Assembly: GCF_014644295.1 (NCBI RefSeq)
Contig: NZ_BMKK01000009.1
Span: forward strand, 1 to 64,000
DNA from: Emticicia aquatilis
GTDB taxonomy: Bacteria > Bacteroidota > Bacteroidia > Cytophagales > Spirosomataceae
Reading direction: 5' to 3'
Length of the DNA stretch: 64,000 bases
Numbering within the stretch: the stretch's first letter is position 1; every line of letters begins with the position of its first letter. A model generated the notes under the pieces. The model was not told the origin of the DNA. It made no database searches and worked only from the letters and a program-made list of their open reading frames with translations. The position numbers were made by a program, and so were the translations under genes. This document shows positions 53,495-63,658 of the stretch, piece by piece.

Positions 53495-54721
53495 CTACAA
53501 TTTATTCATGACAGTTGCCAAAATATCTTGAGCAACTTCTTTTTTTGTTTTAAGGTCAAAATCATACACTTGTCCTTCTCGGTCAATTATTTTGATTTTG
53601 TTTGTATCATAACGAAAACCAGCCCCACTATCTTGTAAAGAATTCAAAACTACGAAATCAAAATTTTTGCGTTCGAGTTTTCCCTTTGCATTTTCAAACT
53701 CATTATCTGTTTCAAGTGCAAAACCTACAATTATCTGACCAGTTTTTTTCTGTTGCCCCAAAGTAGCCGCAATGTCGGTAGTTTTGGTTAATTCAATATT
53801 AAACACATCTTCCTTTTTCTTAATCTTTTTGTCGGCTACATGTAGAGGTGTATAATCAGCAACGGCAGCCGATAATACCACAATATCGCTATCGGCAAAA
53901 TATTTGGCGGTTGTTTCAAACATTTGTTGTGCCGATTGTACTTTTTCAAGCTTCACTCCCTTTGGTGATGCAATCGAAACTGGCCCACTTACGAGCGTGA
54001 CCTCGGCCCCTGCCATCTCAAAGGCCTCGGCAATAGCAAAACCCATTTTGCCAGATGAATGATTACTAATAAACCTCACGGGGTCGATTGGCTCTTGGGT
54101 TGGCCCTGCCGTAATCAATACTTTCTTGCCCTGAAAAGCAGGTATCTTCGAGAAAAAACGGTTCAACTCATGCACTATTTGTTCGGGTTCGGCCAAACGC
54201 CCTTCACCTACCAATCCACTTGCCAATTCACCAAATTCAGCATTAATTATCTGATTGCCATACGAGGTCAGTTTTCGTAAATTCTCAATCGTGCTTGGAT
54301 GCTTGTACATATCTAAGTCCATTGCAGGAGCAAAAAACACCGAGCATTTAGCCGATAAATACGTGGCAACCAATAAGTTATCACAAATTCCGTTGGCACA
54401 TTTAGCGAGCGTATTGGCCGATGCTGGTGCAATTATCATAGCATCTGCCCATAGACCAAGCTCAACGTGATTGTTCCATTCTCCCGAATCTCCTTTCGTA
54501 AAACTTGACAAAACAGGATTTCTGGAAAGCGTCGAAAGAGTAAGAGGTGTAATAAAGTCCTTAGCCGATTCGGTCATTACGACTTTTACTTCTGCTCCTT
54601 CTTTTACCAACAATCGTACTAACAATGCAGACTTATAAGCCGCAATACTGCCCGATACTCCCAACAATATTTTTTTATTTTTTAAGCTCAATGTATATTT
54701 CAGTTTCGGTGAATGATTCAA
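53495..54721 (-). CDS. coaBC: Bifunctional phosphopantothenoylcysteine decarboxylase / phosphopantothenate-cysteine ligase
   Basis: 408 residues. The CoaC half starts KKILLGVSGSIAAYKSALLV with the FMN site, followed by NHVELGLWADAMIIAPASAN and the TLAKCANGICDNLLVATYLS segment. The CoaB half starts KKVLITAGPTQEPIDPVRFI and contains the NHSSGKMGFAIAEAF motif and VLSAAVADYTP. The enzyme converts 4'-phosphopantothenate and cysteine to 4'-phosphopantetheine in coenzyme A synthesis. Its position beside porD and near rpoZ/bamD is conserved in Bacteroidota; here it is separated from rpoZ by the oppositely oriented tamB-tamL pair. Confidence 0.97.
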   Translation of the reverse strand: MNHSPKLKYTLSLKNKKILLGVSGSIAAYKSALLVRLLVKEGAEVKVVMTESAKDFITPLTLSTLSRNPVLSSFTKGDSGEWNNHVELGLWADAMIIAPASANTLAKCANGICDNLLVATYLSAKCSVFFAPAMDLDMYKHPSTIENLRKLTSYGNQIINAEFGELASGLVGEGRLAEPEQIVHELNRFFSKIPAFQGKKVLITAGPTQEPIDPVRFISNHSSGKMGFAIAEAFEMAGAEVTLVSGPVSIASPKGVKLEKVQSAQQMFETTAKYFADSDIVVLSAAVADYTPLHVADKKIKKKEDVFNIELTKTTDIAATLGQQKKTGQIIVGFALETDNEFENAKGKLERKNFDFVVLNSLQDSGAGFRYDTNKIKIIDREGQVYDFDLKTKKEVAQDILATVMNKL

Positions 54722-54840
54722 TTAATAGGTTTACTTGCTTATTTTAGTGCTGGCACAGTTTTTTAGTGTTAAATAATGTCTCACAAAATTGAGATAATTC
54801 ATAATAAAAATCAAAATCTAAATGCGAAGTATTCGCTTTG

Positions 54841-54874
54841 TTCGTTAAAAGTACGTAGTTTTTGGCTAAATTTG
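54841..54874 (+). promoter_or_regulatory. tamB promoter region with a motif shared with bamD
   Basis: TTCGTTAAAAGTACGTAG (54841-54858) is followed by a perfect -7 element TAAATTTG (54867-54874), five bases before the tamB ATG. An 18-nt segment at the same distance upstream of bamD is identical at 15 of 18 positions. If the -7 element is used, the tamB message would have almost no leader. Confidence 0.55.
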
Positions 54875-54878
54875 TTTG

Positions 54879-57800
54879 ATGAAACGACTTCTCCACATAA
54901 TAGGTTGGCTGTTTGTTGGAATTTCTTTACTAATAGGAGGTATTTTGATGTATCTACAATCTCCTACTGGGCAAGATTTTCTGACAAAAGAAATAGTTTC
55001 GTACTTAAGAAAAAAACTACACACTAAGGTTGAAATCGGAAAAGTAAGGTTTGATTTTCCTGACTGGGTTTCGCTCGAAAATGTTTATATCGAAGACCTA
55101 ACGAAAGACACATTGGTATCAGGAAAACGCCTTTATCTTGACATTGATATGCTGGCATTGCTACAAAACCGTGCCGATATTAATCAAATCGAGCTTCAAG
55201 ATATTCGTTTGAAAATTAATCGAACACTACCCGATACTACTTTTAACTTCAATTTTATTCTAAAAGCTTTTGATTCGGGGCCATCGGCTGATACTACTTC
55301 CAAACCATTTGATGTGGGAATGAAAGGCGTAAAACTCCAGAATGTCCATATCACCTACAAAGATGCCGTTTTGGGAACTGATGCCGATGCAAATTTTGCT
55401 TTTTTAGAAACAAAGTTTGATAAATTTAACCTCAACAAATCGCAATATCATCTTGCATCTATTAACGGAAATAAAGGCTCAGTTATTCTGAATCTTTATA
55501 AACCTTTAGAAAAAACTGTAAACATTACCCAAGCTCCTACAACAAGCACAGATACCCTCGATTTTAATTTCAAAAAACTCAACTTTACAAATATAAGTTG
55601 GCTATTTGATAGCAGCGAAGATGGTATCAGGAGTGGTGGTCAAATCGACACGGTTCAAGCCGAAGGTGAAAAGGTTTACTTAGAAAACCAAGAAATCAAA
55701 TTACCAAAAGTACTACTCAACAATGCCACAGCATTTGTAGAGTTTGCAAAAAAAGCTCAACAAAGCTCACCAGTAATAAAAAAAGACACTTCCGAAAACA
55801 AAACTTGGAAGTTAAATTTGGGTGAAGTAATTGTAAAAAACACGAATCTCCGCTACGACGACAATAACAACACCAAGCAAGCAAAGGGATTCGACCCAGC
55901 ACATATTGGTATCGAAAAGTTAGGATTTAAACTCGATAAATTTGTTTTTGCTCAAAATCAGATTTCGGGTATCTTGAAAAATACCACTTTTCAAGAAAAA
56001 AGCGGTTTAAATATTCAGAATATTAGTTCGAACTTCAGTTACACCAACAAAGCTCTCAATCTCAAAAAGCTCATCATCAAAACACCGAATACTTTATTGC
56101 AAGATGAATTGGCGATGCAATACAATTCGGTCGAAGATTTTAATGAAAACTTAGGTAATGTTGGTATCAAACTAAATCTAAAAAAGAGTCAACTGGCCGT
56201 AAAAGACTTACTAATTTTAGTGCCTACATTAGCCGAAAACCCTACTTTTAAAGGTAAAACCAACGAGATAATCAAAGCTGATGGAATAATCAGCGGGCGA
56301 GTAAACAACCTTGTAGTTTCAAAACTAACGGTTGATGGCTTTGGTGAAGCTCATCTTCAAGTAAAAGGTAAAATCGTAGGTTTGCCCAATACCGATAAAA
56401 TGGTTGTCGATATGGAATTAGGGCAACTTAGCATGACCAAAGCAGATATTCTGCGAATGGCGGGCGATAGTGCAATTCCTAAAAGTATCGAACTACCACA
56501 ATTTATTGATGTAAAAGGTAAAATAAAAGGTGGTTTACAAAACTTGGTGCTTGATGCTTCGCTTGATTCTGATTTGGGAGGAGCGGCTTTCAAAGGTACG
56601 CTTAAAAATATTACCGCCGATAAAAATCAAATGTATGATGGGCAAATAAACCTACAAGATTTTGATTTAGGGAAGTTGACTAAACAACCCGAAAAAGTTG
56701 GTAAACTTACGCTAAATGCCACAGTCAAAGGAACAGATTTCGACCCAAAAACGATGAATACTACCGTTGATGGTGTGGCTCAGAAGGCCGTAGTCAATGG
56801 TTATGAGTATAATAACTTACTTCTGAAAGGCTCAGTTAAAGACCAAATAGCTAACTTCAATGCCTCAGTCAATGACGAAAATGCGAAAGTAGTGCTAAGT
56901 ACCAAAATCAATTTAGCAGACGAATATCCAGCCATTGAAGCAAAAGTAAATATCGACGAACTCGACCTCAATAAACTCAAACTTTATACGGGTAGTCTGA
57001 GTCTGAAAGGCGATATTGAAATGAATATGGTTTCGACAAACCCTGATAATCCACTCGGAAAAATATTAATTAACAATGCCGTAATCAAAAAAGACGGAAA
57101 AACTATCCCTTTAGATGGCATTGATTTGGATATTCGTAATACCAACAATCGACGAGATATTACGCTAAAATCGCCATTTCTAAATGCTCAGATTAATGGC
57201 CAATTTATCTATACCCAACTAAGCGATATACTATTAACCGAAGTAAATAAGTATTTTGCTTTGCCCGATATTGCTTATAAACCCATTACAGCACCTTATG
57301 ATTTGAGCATTTCAGCAAAACTAAATAACCACCCAATTATCAAAAGTTTTGTTTCGGGAATCAGCAAATTAGATACAGTAAATTTCGATGCACAAATCAA
57401 TAATCAGCGAGATACAACACTTCAAGCAAACTTGTTTATACCCAAAATCGAATACGATACTTCAAGCATTGATAATGCCCGATTCAAGATTTTTGGAGCA
57501 AATAATCATGCAAAATACGAAGGTAATGTCGCTCAAATCTTTTATAGTGATTACCGCTTCCGTCGTATTTTTATAGGTGGAGATGTTGAAAATAATGTTT
57601 TGGGGCTAAATCTCATTGCCAAAGATTCTCTCAATGCCAATCGTTATGGTTTAGCGGCAAACCTGCGTTCGATTGATAAAAAACTTCGCTTACACCTCGA
57701 CGAAAAAGGCACTTTGATTGATTATAAAGCATGGACGGCAGATTCAACAGGCTATCTTGAGTACAGCCCAGCAGGAATTTATATCAATAACCTACAACTT

Positions 57801-59804
57801 CGACAAGACAAACAGCGATTGACAATTAATAGCCAAAGTACTACTCCCAATTCACCGCTCAACATTCAAATTGATAGTCTCAATATCAAACCATTTGTTA
57901 CGCTCGCTACGCAAGACTCTACGCTTGCGGGTGGTACACTCAACGGTCTTTTCACACTCACCGACTACATGAATGCCCCTGAGTTTACAGGAGATTTGGC
58001 CATCAAAAACTTTGTTTTCACCCAAATCCCTATCGGGAATTTGCAAGTAAATGCTGCCAACGAAACATCCGACCGAATCAATGTTTTAGCAACAATTTTG
58101 GGTAATAATAATGATGTTAATATCAATGGAAAGTATCTTTTGAAAGAAAAGAAACCACTTGATTTCAAGATTAATATCAATAAGATTGGAGCAAAAACCG
58201 TAGAAGCATTTAGTTTTGGGCAGTTGAAAAATGCCCGAGGAAACCTAACGGGCCTACTCAATCTGAAAGGCGAACCAAGCAAACCTGTACTGGATGGAAC
58301 TATCAAATTCGATACAGTTTCGTTTAGTTTGGCACAATTGGGTGCGGTATATCGTATTCAAAATCAGTCAATGATATTTAAAAACAGTGTCATTTCATTC
58401 AATAAGTTTATTATTGCCGATTCGCTTGGTCAGAATATGACTGTCAATGGCAATCTTTCACTGCAAAATATTCCAAACTTCAACTATAAACTCAACATCG
58501 ACACCAAGAACTTCATGGTGTTAAATGGCAACCGCAAAGACAATGATTTCTTTTACGGAAAAGGCTTTGTTGATGCTAACCTAAACATTCAAGGAGTTGG
58601 TACAAAACCAGCCATTGAGGGTAGCGTAAAAGTAAAAGACGGCAGTGATATTACGGTTCTTCTCCCCGACCGAGAAATTGATAAAGCCGAAACCGATGGC
58701 ATTGTTGAATTTGTAAATCTTAAAAATCCATCAGCAGCCAATGTTGCCAAAGTTGATTCAAACGACATTGCCCCTACATTTGATTTTGCTGAAGAAGTTT
58801 CTCTTAATATCGAAGTCGATGATAAATCTCAATTAACAATTATTGTTGATGAGCTAAACGGCGACAACATCAAGGTAAAAGGAAATGCCCAACTCAATAC
58901 TGGTATTACACCCAGCGGGCAGCCTTATGTACTCGGTTTATACGAACTTACCTCTGGTAGTTATGATTTGTCATTCCAATTTCTGAAGAAGGAATTTGCC
59001 ATTAAAAAAGGCAGCAATCTACTCTGGACGGGCGACCCAATGCAAGCCCAAGTGGATATTACGGCGGTTTATAATATTGAAGCTGAAGTACCAAGAGCAG
59101 TTGCTTCTGATAAAAACACCAATAAAACCAAAGTTCCGCTTGAAGTACAACTCAAAATGAGTGGAAACTTATCGAGTCCAGTCATTGATTTTAAAGTTGT
59201 CGTTGCCGACAATGCACCGTCTGATGTAAGCAGCGAAATCGAGAAAGATGGATACTTAAAAACACTTGAGCAAAACCCAGTAGAAATGAACAAGCAGGTT
59301 TTTGCCTTATTGGTTTTGAATAAATTCTTGGGCGAACAATCGAGTGATTTCTTTTCGGGTATAAATCCAGAAGCCATTGCTCGACAAAGTGTGAGTAAAT
59401 TGCTCACTGACCAACTCAACCTACTGGCTGGCGATTTAATTAAAGGTATCAAACTTGATTTTAACCTTAACTCAACCGCAATGAGTACCGATGCTGGAAA
59501 TAAAGCCCGCACTGATTTGAATGTGGGTTTAAGTAAGGCATTTCTCAATGACCGCCTAAAAATTGCGGTTGGCCGCAACTTCCAACTCGAAAACACAACG
59601 GGTTCGGCAGCAAGCTCAAATGAAATCGTAGATAATATTTCGCTTAATTATAGCCTCAGCAAAGACGGACGATACTTGTTTAGTGCTTACCGCAAAAACC
59701 AGTATCAAGCTATTCTCGATGGCTTTGTAGTCGAAACTGGAGTTGCATTTACACTCACCCTCGACTATGCGTATTTTAAAGAGTTATTTGAAAAGAAAAA
59801 ATGA
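54879..59804 (+). CDS. tamB: Translocation/assembly module protein TamB (AsmA-like)
   Basis: 1641 residues from the ATG at 54879 (a TTG one codon earlier is also in frame). An N-terminal membrane anchor (LLHIIGWLFVGISLLIGGIL) is followed by an AsmA-like start (KLHTKVEIGKVRFDFPDWVS). About 1,100 residues of alternating beta-strands come next, the beta-taco that carries lipids across the periplasm. The TamB C-terminal DUF490 domain (about 1230-1641) contains FKNSVISFNKFIIADSLGQN, YELTSGSYDLSFQFLKKEF and the ending GRYLFSAYRKNQYQAILDGF. It works with TamL in outer-membrane protein assembly or lipid transport. Its stop overlaps the tamL start by four bases (ATGA). Confidence 0.94.
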   Translation: MKRLLHIIGWLFVGISLLIGGILMYLQSPTGQDFLTKEIVSYLRKKLHTKVEIGKVRFDFPDWVSLENVYIEDLTKDTLVSGKRLYLDIDMLALLQNRADINQIELQDIRLKINRTLPDTTFNFNFILKAFDSGPSADTTSKPFDVGMKGVKLQNVHITYKDAVLGTDADANFAFLETKFDKFNLNKSQYHLASINGNKGSVILNLYKPLEKTVNITQAPTTSTDTLDFNFKKLNFTNISWLFDSSEDGIRSGGQIDTVQAEGEKVYLENQEIKLPKVLLNNATAFVEFAKKAQQSSPVIKKDTSENKTWKLNLGEVIVKNTNLRYDDNNNTKQAKGFDPAHIGIEKLGFKLDKFVFAQNQISGILKNTTFQEKSGLNIQNISSNFSYTNKALNLKKLIIKTPNTLLQDELAMQYNSVEDFNENLGNVGIKLNLKKSQLAVKDLLILVPTLAENPTFKGKTNEIIKADGIISGRVNNLVVSKLTVDGFGEAHLQVKGKIVGLPNTDKMVVDMELGQLSMTKADILRMAGDSAIPKSIELPQFIDVKGKIKGGLQNLVLDASLDSDLGGAAFKGTLKNITADKNQMYDGQINLQDFDLGKLTKQPEKVGKLTLNATVKGTDFDPKTMNTTVDGVAQKAVVNGYEYNNLLLKGSVKDQIANFNASVNDENAKVVLSTKINLADEYPAIEAKVNIDELDLNKLKLYTGSLSLKGDIEMNMVSTNPDNPLGKILINNAVIKKDGKTIPLDGIDLDIRNTNNRRDITLKSPFLNAQINGQFIYTQLSDILLTEVNKYFALPDIAYKPITAPYDLSISAKLNNHPIIKSFVSGISKLDTVNFDAQINNQRDTTLQANLFIPKIEYDTSSIDNARFKIFGANNHAKYEGNVAQIFYSDYRFRRIFIGGDVENNVLGLNLIAKDSLNANRYGLAANLRSIDKKLRLHLDEKGTLIDYKAWTADSTGYLEYSPAGIYINNLQLRQDKQRLTINSQSTTPNSPLNIQIDSLNIKPFVTLATQDSTLAGGTLNGLFTLTDYMNAPEFTGDLAIKNFVFTQIPIGNLQVNAANETSDRINVLATILGNNNDVNINGKYLLKEKKPLDFKININKIGAKTVEAFSFGQLKNARGNLTGLLNLKGEPSKPVLDGTIKFDTVSFSLAQLGAVYRIQNQSMIFKNSVISFNKFIIADSLGQNMTVNGNLSLQNIPNFNYKLNIDTKNFMVLNGNRKDNDFFYGKGFVDANLNIQGVGTKPAIEGSVKVKDGSDITVLLPDREIDKAETDGIVEFVNLKNPSAANVAKVDSNDIAPTFDFAEEVSLNIEVDDKSQLTIIVDELNGDNIKVKGNAQLNTGITPSGQPYVLGLYELTSGSYDLSFQFLKKEFAIKKGSNLLWTGDPMQAQVDITAVYNIEAEVPRAVASDKNTNKTKVPLEVQLKMSGNLSSPVIDFKVVVADNAPSDVSSEIEKDGYLKTLEQNPVEMNKQVFALLVLNKFLGEQSSDFFSGINPEAIARQSVSKLLTDQLNLLAGDLIKGIKLDFNLNSTAMSTDAGNKARTDLNVGLSKAFLNDRLKIAVGRNFQLENTTGSAASSNEIVDNISLNYSLSKDGRYLFSAYRKNQYQAILDGFVVETGVAFTLTLDYAYFKELFEKKK

Positions 59805-62239
59805 GAAAAGCCTACCTTTTACATACTCAAACTGATATTTTTTCTTTTTTCGGAAAGAAGCTAAAAGGCTATGTCATCTACTTTATTTCTTGTCTCTTAG
59901 GTTTCTTCGTACTTAGTTCTTGCTCCGTAAACAAATACATTCAATCGGGTGAAAGCCTTTATACAGGTGCAAAAATCAAGACCAATATTGATTCAAGCTT
60001 AAATAAAAGCCAAAAGAAAGCCCTCGACGAACAACTAAAAACCATCATTCGGCCAATACCAAACAGTATGATTTTTGGGTTTCCGTATAAAGTTTGGTTC
60101 TATTACGTAGTTGGTAAGCCTAAAAAAGAAAAAAGTCCACGAGCTTGGTTCAGAAAACGTTTCGGTGAAGTACCAGTTCTGGCAAGCAAAAGAGCCGTAA
60201 ATATTAATACTGAAATCATCAGTAATTATCTAAACAACGAAGGGTATTTCCGCTCAACTGCCACGGGCGAATTAGTTGTAAAAGGCAAAAAAGCCGAAGC
60301 TATTTATGTAGCGAATGTGAAACCACGATATTCGATTGGAAAGGTAGAATTTATAAAAAAGGATACTTCAGCATTCAGCAAAAGTCTCATTCAAACCAAA
60401 GATAATTCACTACTAAAAGTAGGCGAACCATACCGATTTGATAATATCAAACTTGAGCGTGACCGAATTGATAAAGCCTTAAAACTCAACGGTTATTATT
60501 ATTTCCGACCTGATTTTCTAATCATCAAAGCTGACTCAAACCAAAATGCTCGACAAGTAAACTTGTATCTGGAACTCAAACCTAACATCACCCAAACCTC
60601 ACTCAAGCAATATACAATCAAAGATGTTTTGGTTTATATTGATACCCCCGATAGCACCACCAACACTGGCGTGCAAATCAGGCGTGGGCTTAAAGTTTTC
60701 GACCCAAAACGGGCATATAATAACAGAGTATTTAATGATGCCATTGGTTTTCGTAGTGGACGGCTCTATAATAGCCAAACGCACGATGCCTCACTTTCAA
60801 GATTAATCAATTTACGAAATTTTAAGTTTGTAAAAAACCGATTTGAGATGGTGAATCGCTCTGATTCTGCACTCATCAATGTGGTTTATGACCTTACTTC
60901 ACTCAAAAATAAATCATTACAAGCAGAAGCGAATTTTCTGACTCGTTCCAATAACCTTGCTGGTACACAATTGGGTGTCAACTGGCTCAATAGAAACATT
61001 TTTAAGGGAGCTGAAATCTTAAAAATAGGTATCAATACTGGTTTCGACTTTCAGTTAGCAAGTAAAAATCTCAATAATACGCTAAATAGCTATTATCGTT
61101 TGGCCGCTGATGCGGATTTGACTTTTCCGAGATTCCTGCTACCATTTTATAGTGTAAGAGCAGGCCGAAATCAGGCCTTGCCCAAAACCAATATCAATTT
61201 AGGGTATGTTCGTTTGGTGCAAAAAGGCGTTGGTATAAATCCCGATAGTAGCACTTATCGTTATAATCAATATACAATTACCTCGCTACGAAGTTCGCTT
61301 AGTTATACTTTAAGAAAAAACGCCTCCGTAGAGCATAATTTCACACCGCTTTCCATCAATCTGATTAAACCACAGAATATTAGTGAGGAATTTACAGAAA
61401 AGATATTTAGAAGTGCAGGTGCAGGAAATGTACAAGATTTGCTTCGTTACGACCAAATTCTAATCACACGTTTGATTTTAGGGGGGCAATACAATATTGT
61501 TTATACCCCCGTACAAACACCCAAAAGCAAGCATTATTTTTATCTCAATGCAGGAGTTGATATTGCTGGAAATATAGCAGGTTTATTTACAAAAAAACAG
61601 TCAGATGATTCAAAACGTATTGCCAATACTGTCTTTGAGCAATACACCCGTTTTGATGTCGAAACTCGTTATTACTTAGACCTTTCACCGAGCATTAGGC
61701 TGGCCAATAGAGCCATATTGGGCTATGGTTTACCGTATGGAAACTCTAAAAACTTGCCAACTCAGGTAAAGCAATATTTTGTAGGTGGTAGCAATAGTAT
61801 CAGAGCGTTTAGAGCAAGGTCTATTGGCCCTGGCAACTATAATATTTTGGGAGATAGCACTGCTATTTTCACAACAGCATACGGAGACGTAAAACTCGAA
61901 TTAAATTCAGAGCTACGCATAAAAGTTAGTCAGATTATAAATTTAGCCGCCTTTATTGATGCAGGAAATATATGGTTGGCAAAATATAATGAATCTTCGG
62001 GTTATCCAGAAAGTAGTGTTTTTGGTAAAAATTTCTACAAACAACTGGCCGTTGGTGGAGGCTTAGGGTTACGTCTTGACTTCACGTATGTCAAACTTCG
62101 CCTCGACTTAGCGACACCATTCTGTAAGCCGTGGTTGCCCGAAGGCGAGCGTTGGGTGATTCAAGACATCAAACCATTTGATAAAGCATGGAGAAAACAA
62201 AATCTGATTCTAAACATTGCCGTCGATTATCCATTCTGA
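59801..62239 (+). CDS. tamL: Translocation/assembly module lipoprotein TamL (BamA/TamA family barrel)
   Basis: 812 residues. Unlike proteobacterial TamA it has a lipoprotein signal ending SCLLGFFVLSSC, the hallmark of the Bacteroidota TamL type. POTRA-like domains (about 90-330) include IISNYLNNEGYFRSTATGEL and IDKALKLNGYYYFRPDFLII. The barrel (about 370-812) has the loop-6-type motif VGGSNSIRAFRARSIGPGNY and ends in NIAVDYPF, a C-terminal Phe. The protein should sit in the outer membrane and partner TamB. Its start overlaps the tamB stop (ATGA), so translation is coupled. Confidence 0.93.
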   Translation: MRKAYLLHTQTDIFSFFGKKLKGYVIYFISCLLGFFVLSSCSVNKYIQSGESLYTGAKIKTNIDSSLNKSQKKALDEQLKTIIRPIPNSMIFGFPYKVWFYYVVGKPKKEKSPRAWFRKRFGEVPVLASKRAVNINTEIISNYLNNEGYFRSTATGELVVKGKKAEAIYVANVKPRYSIGKVEFIKKDTSAFSKSLIQTKDNSLLKVGEPYRFDNIKLERDRIDKALKLNGYYYFRPDFLIIKADSNQNARQVNLYLELKPNITQTSLKQYTIKDVLVYIDTPDSTTNTGVQIRRGLKVFDPKRAYNNRVFNDAIGFRSGRLYNSQTHDASLSRLINLRNFKFVKNRFEMVNRSDSALINVVYDLTSLKNKSLQAEANFLTRSNNLAGTQLGVNWLNRNIFKGAEILKIGINTGFDFQLASKNLNNTLNSYYRLAADADLTFPRFLLPFYSVRAGRNQALPKTNINLGYVRLVQKGVGINPDSSTYRYNQYTITSLRSSLSYTLRKNASVEHNFTPLSINLIKPQNISEEFTEKIFRSAGAGNVQDLLRYDQILITRLILGGQYNIVYTPVQTPKSKHYFYLNAGVDIAGNIAGLFTKKQSDDSKRIANTVFEQYTRFDVETRYYLDLSPSIRLANRAILGYGLPYGNSKNLPTQVKQYFVGGSNSIRAFRARSIGPGNYNILGDSTAIFTTAYGDVKLELNSELRIKVSQIINLAAFIDAGNIWLAKYNESSGYPESSVFGKNFYKQLAVGGGLGLRLDFTYVKLRLDLATPFCKPWLPEGERWVIQDIKPFDKAWRKQNLILNIAVDYPF

Positions 62240-62246
62240 CATAAAC

Positions 62247-62285
62247 CAAAAAAGGAAGACTCCACTTTGGGGTGAAGTCTTCCTT
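62247..62285 (-). terminator. Terminator between tamL and rpoZ
   Basis: AAGGAAGACT-CCAC and GTG-AAGTCTTCCTT form a 14-bp stem with one mismatch and a TTTGGG loop. A T-run follows on the minus strand (complement of AAAAAA at 62248-62253), so it mainly serves the rpoZ transcript. It also separates the convergent tamL gene. Confidence 0.8.
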
Positions 62286-62307
62286 AAAAAGTTCTTTCTG
62301 TAAAAAA

Positions 62308-62613
62308 TTACTCAGCGTCTTTCCAACGGTATTCAACTTTATCTTCAATAAATTCTTCCAATGCTACTGAAGTTGGCTTTGGTTGACGCTCATAGAATCT
62401 TGAGATTTCGATTTGCTCACGGTTCTCAAAAATTTCTTCTAAGTTGTCGATATTTGAAGCAAATTCACCCAATTTTTGAGTCAATTCTTCTTTGGTTTTC
62501 ACAGCCACTTGTCTGGCACGTTGTGATGCAATATAAACCGACTCATAGACATTACCAGTTTTAGCGGCTAATTTATCTACGTCTCTTGCAATGATTGAAG
62601 GATTTACTGCCAT
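62308..62613 (-). CDS. rpoZ: RNA polymerase omega subunit-like protein
   Basis: 101 residues from the ATG at 62613; the upstream ATG at 62640 adds a basic KVGDKNKN tail not seen in the family. The body MAVNPSIIARDVDKLAAKTG, VYESVYIASQRARQVAVKTK and the acidic C-terminus match the Bacteroidota omega/Rpb6 family. It helps assemble RNA polymerase. The adjacent bamD upstream and coaBC/porD beyond tamB/tamL preserve the common Bacteroidota gene order. Confidence 0.9.
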   Translation of the reverse strand: MAVNPSIIARDVDKLAAKTGNVYESVYIASQRARQVAVKTKEELTQKLGEFASNIDNLEEIFENREQIEISRFYERQPKPTSVALEEFIEDKVEYRWKDAE

Positions 62614-62720
62614 ATTTTTATTTTTGTCCCCTACTTTCAAAGGAACTTTATTTTAAGTTTACTTATAATCTATTTTAACTATTATACTTTTTGATACTAA
62701 CCACCCGAATAAGTAATAAA

Positions 62721-63653
62721 TCAAGGATTACTTTTTCCTGCTTTATCATCTTTTTTAGCTGCGGCATCTTCTTTTTCTTTGGCAACTCTTGCAGCTTCTT
62801 TGGCTTTCAATTCTTTTACTTCTTGTTCGTATTTTACGGCTTTTTCTAACCCTTTAGTAGCACCGTCATATACTTTTTCAGCTTGTTTTATATATTTACT
62901 TTTCGGAAATTTATCAATGAAATCTTCATAGAATTTCAAAGCATCTGTATAGCGTTCCCTTTGTTTATTTTCAAAACTAACCGCTGCCAAATCATACTGT
63001 GACTGCACTTTCAGGAATGATAACTCTTCGATAAACTCCGAATCTGGAAAATCTTTTTGGAAATTATCAATCGCCACAACCGCTGCTTTAAAATTAGCAA
63101 TCGTTACACCACTTGTTTTATAATAAAGTTTAGCCTTTTCGTAAGCTTTTTCTTCCAAACGATGTCTTAACTCCTTCAAGTTTTGGTTACAACTTTCAGC
63201 ATACTTACTTTCAGGAAACGAGTTAATGAAAGTCTGTAAAGCATCAATAGCTGTAAGCGTACTTGACTGGTCAAGATTAAAGTTTGGAGAGTCTTTGTAC
63301 ATCGAGTTGGCGTACATATAAAATGCCTCTTCTGCCATTGGGCTATTGGCATAAGTTGCATAAAAACTCTTAAACAAATAAGCACTCATGCTGTATTGTT
63401 TTTGCTGATACTGAGCATAAGCATTATAAAACTGAGCATTTTCGGCGAGAGAGTCACCTTTCAACAATGGAATGATTTCTTCAAAAAGTATGCCTGCTTT
63501 GTAGTAGTCACCTTTTTTATAATAATCATTAGCAGCTTTATATTTCTCATCAGTAGTACCTTTCTTTTGAAGCTTCATAAACTTACTTGAACAAGCCGAA
63601 AGCATCAAAATACTAACAAATAACAGGGCGATATGTGGTCTTTTTAAAAACAT
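62721..63653 (-). CDS. bamD: Outer-membrane assembly lipoprotein BamD
   Basis: 310 residues with lipoprotein signal ending in MLSAC (Cys21). Five TPR-like repeats cover residues 35-260 (YKAANDYYKKGDYYKAGILF, AYAQYQQKQYSMSAYLFKSF, DALKFYEDFIDKFPKSKYIK). The C-terminus is a charged Lys/Glu/Ala-rich tail. BamD is the essential periplasmic partner of BamA in beta-barrel protein insertion. It is followed by rpoZ on the same strand. Its start codon lies six bases after a perfect -7 element. Confidence 0.93.
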   Translation of the reverse strand: MFLKRPHIALLFVSILMLSACSSKFMKLQKKGTTDEKYKAANDYYKKGDYYKAGILFEEIIPLLKGDSLAENAQFYNAYAQYQQKQYSMSAYLFKSFYATYANSPMAEEAFYMYANSMYKDSPNFNLDQSSTLTAIDALQTFINSFPESKYAESCNQNLKELRHRLEEKAYEKAKLYYKTSGVTIANFKAAVVAIDNFQKDFPDSEFIEELSFLKVQSQYDLAAVSFENKQRERYTDALKFYEDFIDKFPKSKYIKQAEKVYDGATKGLEKAVKYEQEVKELKAKEAARVAKEKEDAAAKKDDKAGKSNP

Positions 63654-63658
63654 GGGTG

